Assembly: GCA_902518165.1 (NCBI GenBank)
Contig: CABYFB010000008.1
Coordinates: 1 to 32,748 of the forward strand
Direction: 5' to 3'
DNA: 32,748 nucleotides
From: an uncultured Pelagibacteraceae bacterium
GTDB taxonomy: Bacteria; Pseudomonadota; Alphaproteobacteria; Pelagibacterales; Pelagibacteraceae
Shown: piece after piece, positions 32,671-32,748 of the stretch
Layout of the letters: each line of letters opens with the position of its first letter
Numbering within the stretch: the first letter of the stretch is position 1
The notes under the pieces: model-generated
The model's input: only the letters and a program-made list of their open reading frames with translations
What the model was told of the DNA's origin: nothing
Databases searched by the model: none
Position numbers and translations under genes: made by a program

Positions 32671-32748
32671 TATTTCTTCAATTTTATTTATAATTTTATT
32701 TGATGTAGGTTTTGTAATAGAAGCATATGTTTCTTCTACATTTCCCTG
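32665..32748 (-). CDS. C-terminal fragment of an unidentified protein (truncated by window edge)
   Basis: The minus strand from the window edge to a TAG at 32667-32665 is open in the one frame, giving 27 residues: QGNVEETYASITKPTSNKII then NKIEEIL. The six-base overlap with the MBL gene is like other convergent ends in this window, supporting a real gene end. GNVEETYASI faintly recalls the QPGDVxxTYAD segment near the C-terminus of UDP-glucuronate 4-epimerases, but the protein ends too soon after it, and I do not assign a function. Confidence 0.55.
   Translation of the reverse strand, partial: QGNVEETYASITKPTSNKIINKIEEIL

Noticed and set aside
32665..32748. Assigning the terminal fragment to a UDP-glucuronate 4-epimerase
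   Set aside because: Only a ten-residue resemblance, and the protein ends about 15 residues after it, whereas epimerases continue further.

Overview
The window is a gene-dense, very AT-rich stretch (about 70% A+T by eye, standard code) of a streamlined alphaproteobacterial chromosome. Three things suggest Pelagibacterales (SAR11): gene order typical of alphaproteobacteria (xthA-erpA-dgt-argS-nagZ-scpAB-tatABC-serS; ssb-gyrA-coaD-ppi-tgt; mltB-rlpA-dac-tmk-holB-metG-tatD), Asn/Lys/Ile-rich proteins slightly shorter than their families, and almost no intergenic DNA (under 600 bases in total, longest gap 123). The lineage call is inference; there is no rRNA to confirm it. No mobile elements, CRISPR arrays, phage genes or plasmid functions were seen, and no gene-free stretch exceeds 300 bases.

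Layout. 1-603 (minus): 3'-truncated exonuclease III gene and an A-type Fe-S carrier. 654-11423 (plus): dgt, argS, a small membrane protein, nagZ, scpA, scpB, tatA, tatB, tatC, serS, yajC, secD, secF. This run covers nucleotide-pool control, aminoacylation, peptidoglycan recycling, chromosome condensation and both Tat and Sec export accessory machinery. 11424-14938 (minus): a PuuD-type membrane domain protein and uvrA. 15019-20337 (plus): ssb, gyrA, coaD, a secreted cyclophilin, tgt and tRNA-Lys(TTT). 20339-21160 (minus): an M48 lipoprotein protease. 21203-21907 (plus): a possible 25-residue membrane peptide and a DUF502 protein. 21904-23943 (minus): recG. 23970-24230 (plus): sdhE. 24231-24320 (minus): tRNA-Ser(TGA). 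24381-32670 (plus): nine genes that overlap or abut, from rarD through mltB, an RlpA-like lipoprotein, a D,D-carboxypeptidase, tmk, holB, metG and tatD to an MBL-fold hydrolase. 32665-32748 (minus): the 3' end of an unidentified gene.

No new multi-gene system was found; this is core housekeeping DNA. The points worth a second look are changes inside familiar proteins. The strongest is tRNA-guanine transglycosylase, which keeps both catalytic aspartates but has lost all four zinc ligands (three Cys and one His) in a gap-free alignment by eye. Others are an RlpA-like protein lacking three of four active-site residues, an MBL hydrolase with Gln at a metal-binding His position, Gln at the GyrA quinolone-pocket Ser position, an internal start with a good ribosome site in the cyclophilin gene, a tiny candidate membrane peptide, and convergent gene ends with no room for terminators.
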